From Tissierellia bacterium (lineage in GTDB: Bacteria; Bacillota; Clostridia; Tissierellales; Sedimentibacteraceae), in NCBI GenBank assembly GCA_028709465.1, contig JAQVWY010000015.1:1-42525 (forward strand): a DNA stretch of 42,525 nucleotides, written 5' to 3'. This document shows, piece after piece, positions 8,613 through 16,209 of the stretch. Position 1 is the stretch's first letter. Each line of letters opens with the position of its first letter. The notes beneath the pieces were generated by a model that ran no database searches, had not been told where the DNA came from, and saw only the letters and a program-made list of their open reading frames with translations. The translations under genes were made by a program, and so were the position numbers.

Positions 8613-8641
8613 ATTATAAATAAGGATTTATCTTTTGTCAA
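8613..8641 (-). promoter_or_regulatory. Consensus SigA promoter of niaX
   Basis: TTGACA (8641-8636), exactly 17 nt, then TATAAT (8618-8613), a perfect consensus promoter. It begins at the end of niaR (stop at 8643), so niaX has its own start of transcription in addition to any read-through. Confidence 0.85.
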
Positions 8642-8642
8642 T

Positions 8643-9161
8643 TTATTTATCTTTTAACAATATATTTTCTTTACATAATACCTGGGTAATCCTTTTGTAA
8701 GACTCTTCATCCTTGCACTGTATCCTATGGAGATGAATTCCACCCGTTAAATTAGATAATGGTAAAGACTTGTATTTTTCAATTTTTTCAAGAAACAAAT
8801 CTACATCATAGCGAGAAAAAATACGAAGTTCACCTATTATTTGTCCATAAACACCATGCTCTACAGTTACATCAAGCACAGCTCCTCCATTATCTACAAC
8901 TGCATATAATTCTTTACCCATATTTTCCTTATTGTGTTTACAGGCAATTGTAAAGATCAAATTATCTTCATGCGACTTATCTATTACATAACCTCTTGGT
9001 GTTGCAGAAATTTTAAGTCCTAATGCTCTCATTAAAGCTATATCTCCTACAATTACCTGTCTGCTAACATTAAATTTCTTTGCTAAAGTACTAGCACTTA
9101 TAGGGTCATTATATGAATTTAGTATTTTTTCAATTTTTTCTCTTCTTTCAACAGAATTCAT
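8643..9161 (-). CDS. niaR: NiaR, niacin-responsive transcriptional repressor
   Basis: This 172-residue protein joins an HTH_11 DNA-binding domain (residues 1-60; ISASTLAKKFNVSRQVIVGD is the helix-turn-helix) to a 3H ligand domain (about 70-170). The conserved histidines that name the 3H domain lie in CKHNKE, TVEHGVYG and GGIHLHRIQ. NiaR binds niacin as co-repressor and shuts down NAD synthesis or niacin uptake genes. The start at 9161 has GGAGGTAAAAA upstream. It is 46 nt downstream of the glycosylase gene and probably shares its transcript. Its likely target, niaX, follows with an operator in between. Confidence 0.93.
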   Translation of the reverse strand: MNSVERREKIEKILNSYNDPISASTLAKKFNVSRQVIVGDIALMRALGLKISATPRGYVIDKSHEDNLIFTIACKHNKENMGKELYAVVDNGGAVLDVTVEHGVYGQIIGELRIFSRYDVDLFLEKIEKYKSLPLSNLTGGIHLHRIQCKDEESYKRITQVLCKENILLKDK

Positions 9162-9207
9162 TTTTTACCTCCATCATTTTATAATTCTCCCCACATTTGA
9201 CCAGAAA

Positions 9208-10080
9208 CTATCTTCCTATGCCATTTTCTCGGGCATAATAAAATAAATATTGTTGTGCATAACCAGAAAATTTACCAAATTTATTTTCTGCAAAAATTCT
9301 TATATCCTTATCGCTTGTATTTTCTCCAACATATAGTGTTTGCATAATTCGCCTAACCCATACGTCAACTGGAAATGTATCAAATTGTTTCATAGAAAAT
9401 AGCAAAATACAATTTGCAACCTTGTCCCCAATTCCCTTATAGGTTTTTAAATATTCTAGCCCTTCATCATATGTTTTATTCTTAAGATTATAAATTATAT
9501 CCTTTTCATATAAAGCCCTTTGTGCAGCTTCTTTTATTCTTTCAGACCTAAAACCAGCCTTACATTGCTGGATTTTTTCTAAGGGTGCCTTACATAATTG
9601 TTCTGCACTAGGAAAAGCATAATAATCTCTTCCTTTGTAGTTACATATATAATCACCAAAGGACATACTTAAATTTTCTATAACTTTCTTAATCATGGGA
9701 ATTCTATTATTAGCAGAAATCATAAAAGAAATCATAGTTTCCCATTCATCTTGATTTAATATTCTAATACCTTGTCCAAACTCAATGGATTTATTAATTA
9801 CTTCATCTACATTTATTTGATTCTTTATATTATCATAATCTGTGTCCATATCAAAATAATTTCTAATAAGTGTTTCATAATCATCATAATTAATTTTATC
9901 AAATATTATAGTAGAATTATTTTGTAATATGTTTATTACTTTATTTTTTACAACACCAGTATAACTACCATCATCTTCCTTGTTCCATCTAAAACATTGT
10001 CCACAATCAAAAATATGAGTTATATTAAAGCTTTTTACATTTTCTATAATTAATTTATTATCTTTTTCATATATTAACAT
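9208..10080 (-). CDS. ogg: 8-oxoguanine DNA glycosylase/AP lyase (Ogg-type)
   Basis: The 290-residue enzyme removes 8-oxoguanine from DNA and nicks the abasic site. An N-terminal OGG_N domain (about 5-110; THIFDCGQCFRW) precedes the helix-hairpin-helix-GPD fold. The HhH motif YKGIGDKVANCILLF carries the catalytic lysine at about K220, and FPVDVWVRRIM carries the conserved Asp at about D239. Length and order match clostridial Ogg proteins, which resemble human OGG1. An upstream in-frame ATG lies within the AGGAGG ribosome site, so the ATG at 10080 is the start. It is probably co-transcribed with niaR. Confidence 0.93.
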   Translation of the reverse strand: MLIYEKDNKLIIENVKSFNITHIFDCGQCFRWNKEDDGSYTGVVKNKVINILQNNSTIIFDKINYDDYETLIRNYFDMDTDYDNIKNQINVDEVINKSIEFGQGIRILNQDEWETMISFMISANNRIPMIKKVIENLSMSFGDYICNYKGRDYYAFPSAEQLCKAPLEKIQQCKAGFRSERIKEAAQRALYEKDIIYNLKNKTYDEGLEYLKTYKGIGDKVANCILLFSMKQFDTFPVDVWVRRIMQTLYVGENTSDKDIRIFAENKFGKFSGYAQQYLFYYARENGIGR

Positions 10081-10243
10081 AACGTTCCTCCTCATACCAT
10101 TTTAAACTATTTTGTAATAAAAATAAAGATAAACTTATTAAAAGTAAATTCTTTATAATATTCACAAACATAATAAAAAAATTATTGATTTTTTATAATT
10201 ATTTGATAATATATAAGATATTACAAAAAGGGGACATTAATAA

Positions 10244-11125
10244 ATGAACATATTTAACATTAAAAAATTTTTATTCGAAACAATTTATTTAACTATTGGT
10301 TGTATTTTTTCAGCATTTGCTGTTAATAACATTTTAAAACCAAATGGGTTAATTACTAGCGGTATTACTGGTATAGCATTCATACTAGAAAAATACACAA
10401 ATATTAACTATTCCATTATATATTATGTCATTAATATGACAGTATTAATAATTACATTTATTATTCTGGGGAAAAAAGAAATAATAAAAATTGCATTTAT
10501 CTCAATTATTTATCCTTTGGTGCTCATTGTTTTACAAAACTATCATTTAAAATTTGTTGAAAATGATTTGTTACTTGCAACAATTTATTTTTCTATATTT
10601 AATGGAATAGGTATTGGAATGATCTTAAGAAAGGGTTATTCCTTTGGAGGAACTGACACTATTGCAAAAATATTAAAAAAGAAATTCTTTAAATCTTTAA
10701 ATATAAGTTATATTCTTTTAGTTATAGACGGATTAGTAATTATTGCATCAGCATTTGTATTTGGAAGAAACATTGCTTTATACTCAATAATCAGCCAATT
10801 AATTACAACAAAGGTATATGATTATATTATTTTTGGATTTGGTTCAAAATTATATAAATTGGAAATAATAAGCGATAAATATGAAGATATTACAAATTAC
10901 ATCATGTATGAATTAAAAAGAGGTGTAACATTAATTGATATCACAGGAGCATATAGTAAAGAGAAAAAACAAAAAATTATAACAGTATGCTCTCCCTCAG
11001 AATCTATATTAATTAAAGAATTAATAAAAAATAAAGACGAAAAGGCATATGTAGAAGTATTGCCAGTAGAATATGTTTGGGGCAGAGGAAACAGATTCAT
11101 TAATATAAATCTTGAAGAATATTAA
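10244..11125 (+). CDS. YitT family membrane protein with C-terminal DUF2179 domain
   Basis: A 293-residue protein with five or six membrane segments in the first 200 residues (starts FETIYLTIGCIFSAFAVNNI, with the family phrase NGLITSGITGIA and the glycine-rich RKGYSFGGTDTIAKILKKK). The cytoplasmic C-terminal DUF2179 domain covers about 205-290 and ends YVEVLPVEYVWGRGNRF. YitT proteins are very common in Firmicutes and their transport role is unproven. The ATG at 10244 has AAGGGGA upstream. It diverges from ogg and ends in a shared hairpin. Confidence 0.9.
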   Translation: MNIFNIKKFLFETIYLTIGCIFSAFAVNNILKPNGLITSGITGIAFILEKYTNINYSIIYYVINMTVLIITFIILGKKEIIKIAFISIIYPLVLIVLQNYHLKFVENDLLLATIYFSIFNGIGIGMILRKGYSFGGTDTIAKILKKKFFKSLNISYILLVIDGLVIIASAFVFGRNIALYSIISQLITTKVYDYIIFGFGSKLYKLEIISDKYEDITNYIMYELKRGVTLIDITGAYSKEKKQKIITVCSPSESILIKELIKNKDEKAYVEVLPVEYVWGRGNRFININLEEY

Positions 11126-11147
11126 AAAGGTGGGATGCCCCACCTTT
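11126..11147. terminator. Bidirectional hairpin between converging genes
   Basis: AAAGGTGGG (11126-11134) and CCCACCTTT (11139-11147) form a perfect 9-bp stem with a 4-nt loop. It starts at the YitT stop codon and overlaps the stop codon of the converging gene (11146). There is no long T-run on either side, so termination may be partial. Confidence 0.55.
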
Positions 11148-11784
11148 AAATATGTTCTATAAAACTACCTTTACCAAATGTTTTTGCTTTTTCTAAATTA
11201 GATTTACTTTCCTCTTCATTGTTTTCAAGAGCATTTATTTTACTTAAGAAATAATAGCCTAAAGCAATCCTGTAATCATTCCTGCCATTAATGCTTAAAC
11301 TTTCAAAAAATTCTTTTCTAGAAATTCCTTTATCATTGTAAAAATCTGAAACTGCATATACAAATTCTATAGCAGATTTATTGTTTTCTCTTTTTTGATA
11401 TTCATCTAATACGCCTTTTGCCTCAATAACAACATCATTTGCTTTATCAATTTCACCATTAAAAAATAGACTTAAAATTAAATTATGATAATAAATATGC
11501 TGCCAGTTTGGAGGAATTTTTTTAATTTCATCCATTAAAATCGTTATTGATTCATCAAATCTACCTGCATACAAAAGACCTGTTGTTTTTTGAATAAGAT
11601 TAATATTTCTTTCTCTACTTGACTGGATTTTTAAAAGCAACTTGTTAACTTCATCAATATATTTTTCTGGACTTTTTTCCACATATAAAAGTTGATTAAA
11701 CAAATTTACTTGTTTTATGAGAATTTGTCTTCTAATAATAAAATATGCAATAAATACCAATATAACCAATAAATAAATTTCCAT
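11146..11784 (-). CDS. Membrane-anchored TPR-like protein of unknown function
   Basis: This 212-residue protein has an N-terminal membrane anchor (residues 2-18, EIYLLVILVFIAYFIIR). The rest is helical and charged, with helix pairs reminiscent of tetratricopeptide repeats: TTGLLYAGRFDESITILMDE, LILSLFFNGEIDKANDVV and ALGYYFLSKINALENNEEES. Such proteins usually mediate protein-protein contacts at the inner membrane face. No partner is evident. GGTGA lies upstream of the ATG at 11784, 22 nt after topB, so it is probably co-transcribed with topB. Confidence 0.7.
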   Translation of the reverse strand: MEIYLLVILVFIAYFIIRRQILIKQVNLFNQLLYVEKSPEKYIDEVNKLLLKIQSSRERNINLIQKTTGLLYAGRFDESITILMDEIKKIPPNWQHIYYHNLILSLFFNGEIDKANDVVIEAKGVLDEYQKRENNKSAIEFVYAVSDFYNDKGISRKEFFESLSINGRNDYRIALGYYFLSKINALENNEEESKSNLEKAKTFGKGSFIEHI

Positions 11785-11806
11785 GATTTCACCTTCGTCT
11801 TTTTAT

Positions 11807-13984
11807 TTATAATTTTAATTTAGATAAAGCATCTGCTAATGCTGTATTAATATTTTCATCTTGTTTGTTTTGTTGTCTTGTTAAATACTTCCTTGCTTCT
11901 TTATTGGAAACCGATGTTGTTTCCTGTTGCTTTCTTTTGTTAAAAGAAGATAATTTCTCTCTAAACCCGCATTTACATACGAATATTTTCCCTTCACCCT
12001 CGCCTCTTAATTCAAGTTTCTTATGACAGTTAGGACATCTAGCATTAGTAATTTGTGCTAAACCTTTACGATAGCTACATTCTCTGTTTTGACAAACAAG
12101 CATTATTCCTTTTTTATTCTTAACCTCTAATAAATAATTTCCACACTCAGGACATTTGGTTTTAGTTTCATTGTCATGTACATATTTTTGATCACTTAAT
12201 TTAATTTCTTTTACAATTTCCTCTGTGTATTTTTTCATATCATTAAGAAATGAATTTTTGTTTAGTTTGCCCTGTGCAATTTCATGAAGCTTTTGTTCCC
12301 ATTCCGCAGTAAGAACTGGTGATTTTAAATCCTTTGGAGCAAGCTCTAATAATTGACGTCCTTTTGATGTAGTATAAATGTAGTTTTCTTTTTTTTCAAT
12401 TACAAAGCTGTTAAATAATTTATCAATTATATCAGCCCTTGTTGCAACAGTTCCAAGTCCGCCAGTTTCCCCAATAGTTTTTTTCAAATCCTTATTTGCA
12501 TTTTTCATATATTTTACAGGGTTTTCCATTGCTGATAAAAGGGTTGCTTCTGTAAATCTAGCAGGTGGTTTTGTTTCTCCATTAGTTTGTTTTATAGATG
12601 AAACTTTTAGAACTGCACCTTTTTTAAATTTATTTAATAACTCTACAGGAAAATTGTTTAATATTTCATCATCTTCATATTGATTATATATTTCCTTCCA
12701 ACCTTGAGATAATGTTACTTTTCCCCTTGTTGTAAAAACTTCATTTTCAACATTTCCTGTAATAATAATTTTTTCATATTCATAGGGATTAGACAAAACA
12801 GACAAAAACCTTTTTACAACTAAATCGTATATTTTCCTTTCCTTATCTGATAAATCCTGTAAAAACACTGTTTGCTCAGTAGGTATAATCGCATGGTGGT
12901 CGGAAACCTTATTGTTATTTACAAAATTTTTATTTCCTTTTATAGGTTGAGATTGAATTTTAAAACCTATCTTCGCATAAGGTCCTACGCTGCATGCTTT
13001 AACTCTGTCCTTTAACGTGTCTACAACATCCTCACTTATATATCTAGAATCAGTTCTAGGATAAGTTAAAACCTTATGATGTTCATATAATTTTTGTATG
13101 ATAGAAAGAGTTTCTTTAGGAGAAAAACCATATATTTTATTTCCATCTCTTTGAAGTTCTGTTAAATCATATAATAATGGAGCATATGTTTTATCATGTT
13201 TTTTGGAAACATCAGATATCACTAAATCTTTATTTTTAAGAGAATTGATTATGGTAGCACATTTATTTTTATCAAATGTTTTGTTATCCTTGGTTTTTGA
13301 ATCTTCCCAAATGAAATTTAAATTACAAGCATTTAATTCAATTCCATAATAAGTTTTCGATTTAAAATTCATTATTTCATCTTCAAGAGAAGCAATCATA
13401 GCTATTGTTGGTGTTTGGACCCTACCCAGTGAAAGCTGTGCATTATGCTTACACGTAATTGCTCTAGTAGCGTTTATTCCAACTATCCAATCAGCCTCTG
13501 AACGAGCCAATGCTGATTGAAATAAATTTTCATATAATTTTCCATCTTTTAAATTGTTAAATCCATCATTTATTGCTTTATCAGTAACTGAAGAAATCCA
13601 AAGTCTTTTTATTGGCTTTTTCACATTTGCTTTTTCTATAATCCATCTAGCAACCAATTCTCCCTCCCGGCCAGCATCCGTTGCAATAATTATTTCAGTT
13701 ACATCAGACCTGGAAAGTTGATTTTTTACAACATTAAACTGCTTTCCAGATTGCTTGATAACTTCTGTCTTCATAAATTTGGGAATAATAGGCAAATCCT
13801 CCATATCCCATGTTTTGTATTTTTCATTATATCTTTCAGGATCAGCTAAGGTAACTAAATGACCTAGGCCCCAAGTAACTATATATTTATTTCCTTCTAC
13901 AAAACCATTACCTTTATTTTTACATCCTAATACTTTTCCTATATCTTTACCAACAGAAGGTTTTTCTGCTAACACTAATTTCAT
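11807..13984 (-). CDS. topB: DNA topoisomerase III
   Basis: The 725-residue type IA topoisomerase relaxes negative supercoils and resolves recombination intermediates. The Toprim domain opens it (KLVLAEKPSVGKDIGKVLG; IIATDAGREGELVARWI holds the acidic metal site). The active-site tyrosine is about Y308 in TYPRTDSRY. The C-terminus has two zinc-ribbon-like cysteine sets (CPECGNYLL...CQNREC and CPNCHKKLEL...CKCGF), followed by a basic Gln-rich tail. The length is normal. It sits between dapB (46-nt gap) and the TPR-like gene, all co-directional. Confidence 0.96.
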   Translation of the reverse strand: MKLVLAEKPSVGKDIGKVLGCKNKGNGFVEGNKYIVTWGLGHLVTLADPERYNEKYKTWDMEDLPIIPKFMKTEVIKQSGKQFNVVKNQLSRSDVTEIIIATDAGREGELVARWIIEKANVKKPIKRLWISSVTDKAINDGFNNLKDGKLYENLFQSALARSEADWIVGINATRAITCKHNAQLSLGRVQTPTIAMIASLEDEIMNFKSKTYYGIELNACNLNFIWEDSKTKDNKTFDKNKCATIINSLKNKDLVISDVSKKHDKTYAPLLYDLTELQRDGNKIYGFSPKETLSIIQKLYEHHKVLTYPRTDSRYISEDVVDTLKDRVKACSVGPYAKIGFKIQSQPIKGNKNFVNNNKVSDHHAIIPTEQTVFLQDLSDKERKIYDLVVKRFLSVLSNPYEYEKIIITGNVENEVFTTRGKVTLSQGWKEIYNQYEDDEILNNFPVELLNKFKKGAVLKVSSIKQTNGETKPPARFTEATLLSAMENPVKYMKNANKDLKKTIGETGGLGTVATRADIIDKLFNSFVIEKKENYIYTTSKGRQLLELAPKDLKSPVLTAEWEQKLHEIAQGKLNKNSFLNDMKKYTEEIVKEIKLSDQKYVHDNETKTKCPECGNYLLEVKNKKGIMLVCQNRECSYRKGLAQITNARCPNCHKKLELRGEGEGKIFVCKCGFREKLSSFNKRKQQETTSVSNKEARKYLTRQQNKQDENINTALADALSKLKL

Positions 13985-14030
13985 ATTTTCATTCCTTTTC
14001 TATATAATAACATTATTATATCCATTATTA

Positions 14031-14828
14031 TTATAATTTTAATACATCCTTCATTTCATACAATCCAGGACCTTTATCTTTTAAAAATAGCGCTCCTTCA
14101 CAGGCTCCCCTTGCAAAGCATTCCCAATTATATGCATGATGAGTAATTTCTAATCTTTCACCCATTAAACCAAACATAACCGTATGACTACTAGAAATAT
14201 CACCAGCTCTTACAGAATGATATCCAATTGAACCGAGCTTTCTTTCTCCAGCTCCTTCCCTGCCATATACAGCTATATCTTTTAATTCCTTTTCCATAGC
14301 ATGAGCTATTATTTCTCCCATTTCTTTAGATGTTCCACTTGGCGCATCCTTTTTAAATGCATCATGCATTTCTATTATCTCTATATCGGATATATTTCCA
14401 ATAATTTTTGAAGTAATTTCTAATAATGTATTCATTAAATTTACAACTCTAGAAGTGTTAGAAGCAAATAGTAATGGAATTTGTTGTGATGCTTCATAAA
14501 TTTTTTTAACATTATCATCTGTAAAACCAGTGGTTCCGCAAACTAATGACTTTTTATACTTAACTGCCATATCCACCACTTTCATTGACAGCTCAATGTT
14601 AGAAAAATCTATTATAACGTCACATTCATTTATTACATCTTCTAAATTATCAACTACTGATGCTCCAATATTACGTCCCAGTCCAGCCACCATTCCTATA
14701 TCTTGTCCAATATATTCTTTGCCTGGATGCCCCACACCTGCAACTATTTCAAAGTCATTAATTTCTGATGAAACTTTAGTAATTAACCTACCCATTTTAC
14801 CTTTTGGTGCAATTATAATTAATTTCAT
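14031..14828 (-). CDS. dapB: 4-hydroxy-tetrahydrodipicolinate reductase, divergent DapB
   Basis: A 265-residue DapB-family protein: N-terminal dinucleotide fold (IIIAPKGKMGRLI), VCGTTGF in the middle, substrate motif IEIIEMHDAFKKDAPSGTS, and C-terminus GLYEMKDVLKL. DapB makes tetrahydrodipicolinate for lysine and diaminopimelate. Several usually invariant positions differ: the GxxGxMG loop begins with Ala, the His-His pair near the active site is His-Asp (H155-D156 here), and the ANFSxGVN stretch reads SNTSRVVN. The catalytic lysine (K159) and DAPSG are kept. It may be the main DapB or a paralogue with another substrate; no other lysine gene is nearby. The first ATG (14840) overlaps the GGAGGA ribosome site, so 14828 is the start. 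Confidence 0.82.
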   Translation of the reverse strand: MKLIIIAPKGKMGRLITKVSSEINDFEIVAGVGHPGKEYIGQDIGMVAGLGRNIGASVVDNLEDVINECDVIIDFSNIELSMKVVDMAVKYKKSLVCGTTGFTDDNVKKIYEASQQIPLLFASNTSRVVNLMNTLLEITSKIIGNISDIEIIEMHDAFKKDAPSGTSKEMGEIIAHAMEKELKDIAVYGREGAGERKLGSIGYHSVRAGDISSSHTVMFGLMGERLEITHHAYNWECFARGACEGALFLKDKGPGLYEMKDVLKL

Positions 14829-14897
14829 AAATTCCTCCATTTATAATAATTATTTTTTCATTATAACCCATTACGATCAAATAGAAGATTTGCGTTC

Positions 14898-14973
14898 CTG
14901 TCATCCTCAACGATAGTGAAGGATCTCTCGTTTTGATACATTGAGATTCTTCACCTACGGTTCATAATGACAG
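14898..14973. repeat. Interspersed palindromic repeat (76 bp)
   Basis: The left arm (14898-14928, contains GTCATCCTCAACGATAGTG) is the inverted complement of the right arm (14943-14973, contains CACCTACGGTTCATAATGAC) with a few mismatches and a 14-nt loop. It carries the same TCATTCTGAACCGTAGGTGAAGAATCT consensus as the units at 7898-7964. It occupies the gap between dapB and the upstream SSB-like gene, together with the terminator at 15082-15117; the rest of that 306-bp gap shows nothing. Confidence 0.6.
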
Positions 14974-15081
14974 AGTAGTTACGTTATTCATAACAATTAC
15001 ATAAACACAATTATTGTGTTATAACTAATTAGTTTAATTTAGCTACAACTAGTATAACGCAAATTATATGAAATTAAAAGA

Positions 15082-15117
15082 ATTAAAAAAGTGAAACTTA
15101 TCTTTCTGTTTCACTTT
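15082..15117 (-). terminator. Rho-independent terminator of the SSB-like gene
   Basis: AAAGTGAAAC (15088-15097) pairs with GTTTCACTTT (15108-15117). On the minus strand the stem is followed by a T-run. It lies 18 bp beyond the stop codon. Confidence 0.75.
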
Positions 15118-15134
15118 AATTTATATTATATGAA

Positions 15135-15800
15135 TTATGATTCCTCTTTTTTTCTATTATTATCAGTTTTCACATGCTCTAATTTTGTAATGGATACTTC
15201 ATAGGCAGTCTTTGTTTCATAGTCATCTTCATCAGTTTTTTTCTGATATCTTCTACTTTGAATTCTTCCCCACACCTTAACATGATCTCCTACTTCTAAT
15301 TTTTCACAATATCTTGCGTTTCTACCCCATGCAATACACGGAATATAATCAGATTTGTTGTAAGATCTGTTAACAGCTATTAGCATGTCAGTTATTTCTC
15401 TCCCAAAAGGAGTAGTTCTATATTTTGTTTCCTTGCACAAGTAACCATTTAGAAATACTTCATTAGGATGTCTAATTATTTCTTCGATTTCTTCATCATT
15501 AGGAATTGAAATATCCCTTACAAACACCCTCAACAAAAGTTTATTGCTAGTATCCTCATATCTATTATAGGATCGGAACTGACCATCTATTATAATATAT
15601 TTCCCAATGTCCATCTCCATATCATTAATTAATCTTTCAGATATTATTACAGGAAGCAAATCTTTTGTATCGCTTAATCTTGGTACTTCCAAATAAAATT
15701 CGTAAAATTTTTCTCCAAACACCTCATGGCTAAACTCCAAATCGGTATTTATGGTACCCACTACCCTAATATAGTTTGATTGCAACTGTTTATCATTCAT
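15135..15800 (-). CDS. Tandem-OB single-stranded DNA-binding protein-like
   Basis: The 221-residue product has two OB-fold halves. The first (about 8-105) contains NYIRVVGTINTDLEFSHEV and ends LLRVFVRDISI. The second (about 112-207) contains EVFLNGYLCKETKYRTTPFG, then IPCIAWGRNARYCEKLEVGDHVKVWGRIQSR, the classical SSB phrase pattern. A basic tail (NNRKKEES) replaces the acidic SSB tip, so binding to the usual SSB partners is unlikely. The role may be in replication or repair, or as an SSB-like accessory. The frame extends to an ATG at 15848 without a ribosome site; the ATG at 15800 has a purine-rich GGGGGAAGAAAGGG stretch upstream and is preferred. Confidence 0.75.
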   Translation of the reverse strand: MNDKQLQSNYIRVVGTINTDLEFSHEVFGEKFYEFYLEVPRLSDTKDLLPVIISERLINDMEMDIGKYIIIDGQFRSYNRYEDTSNKLLLRVFVRDISIPNDEEIEEIIRHPNEVFLNGYLCKETKYRTTPFGREITDMLIAVNRSYNKSDYIPCIAWGRNARYCEKLEVGDHVKVWGRIQSRRYQKKTDEDDYETKTAYEVSITKLEHVKTDNNRKKEES

Positions 15801-15921
15801 ACCCTTTCTTCCCCCTACAATTTGTCTTATATTACTTATATTATTCATACTAAATGAATATATGCTTTAAATATTAATTTTTTTATATTTATATTTTATT
15901 TACCTTAAGTCTTAAGTTTTA

Positions 15922-15969
15922 CAATAAAAATAGGGAAACACAAAAGTAAAAACTTTGAGTTTCCCTATT
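15922..15969 (-). terminator. Terminator of a short transcription unit
   Basis: AATAGGGAAAC (15929-15939) and GTTTCCCTATT (15959-15969) form an 11-bp stem. On the minus strand it is followed by TTTTATTGT. No full-length gene precedes it on that strand, only the short unit starting near 16078. Confidence 0.65.
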
Positions 15970-16078
15970 ATAAAAATTAAAACATAATTATTTAAATTTT
16001 ATTCATTAGACCATAAATCATATATACTGTTATCTTCCCATATAATTCACCCCTTTTTCTATATGTACATTTACTTTT
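15929..16078 (-). other. Short transcription unit: sRNA or micro-peptide gene
   Basis: Between the promoter at 16083-16112 and the terminator at 15922-15969 lies about 150 nt with a strong ribosome site (AAAGGGGTG, near 16050). The properly spaced ATG at 16041 is followed at once by a stop (Met-Gly-Arg-stop). In the +1 frame, beginning one base later, runs WEDNSIYDLWSNE and TAA at 15999. That peptide looks protein-like but has no standard start codon in its frame. It could be a small RNA, a leader, or a microprotein reached by frameshifting or a non-standard start. Confidence 0.4.
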
Positions 16079-16082
16079 TTCA

Positions 16083-16112
16083 CTTATATTAATAATATCA
16101 CTTTAAAGTCAA
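16083..16112 (-). promoter_or_regulatory. Promoter of the short unit before ychF
   Basis: TTGACT (16112-16107), 18 nt, then TATAAG (16088-16083) on the minus strand. It is divergent from ychF. Confidence 0.5.
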
Positions 16113-16149
16113 TAATAATATGTTAACGTTACTTTCAAATGGATTTATG

Positions 16150-16178
16150 TTGAAGTTTAAAATATTTTGTTATATAAT
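16150..16178 (+). promoter_or_regulatory. Promoter of ychF
   Basis: TTGAAG (16150-16155), 17 nt, then TATAAT (16173-16178), about 30 nt before the ATG. Confidence 0.75.
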
Positions 16179-16209
16179 AAACCAGAAAATTAATGAAAGG
16201 ACGATATTA

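Noticed and set aside
16120-16209. N-terminal extension of YchF
   Set aside because: The -10 and -35 of the ychF promoter lie inside the extension, and the family begins MKLGIVGLPN.
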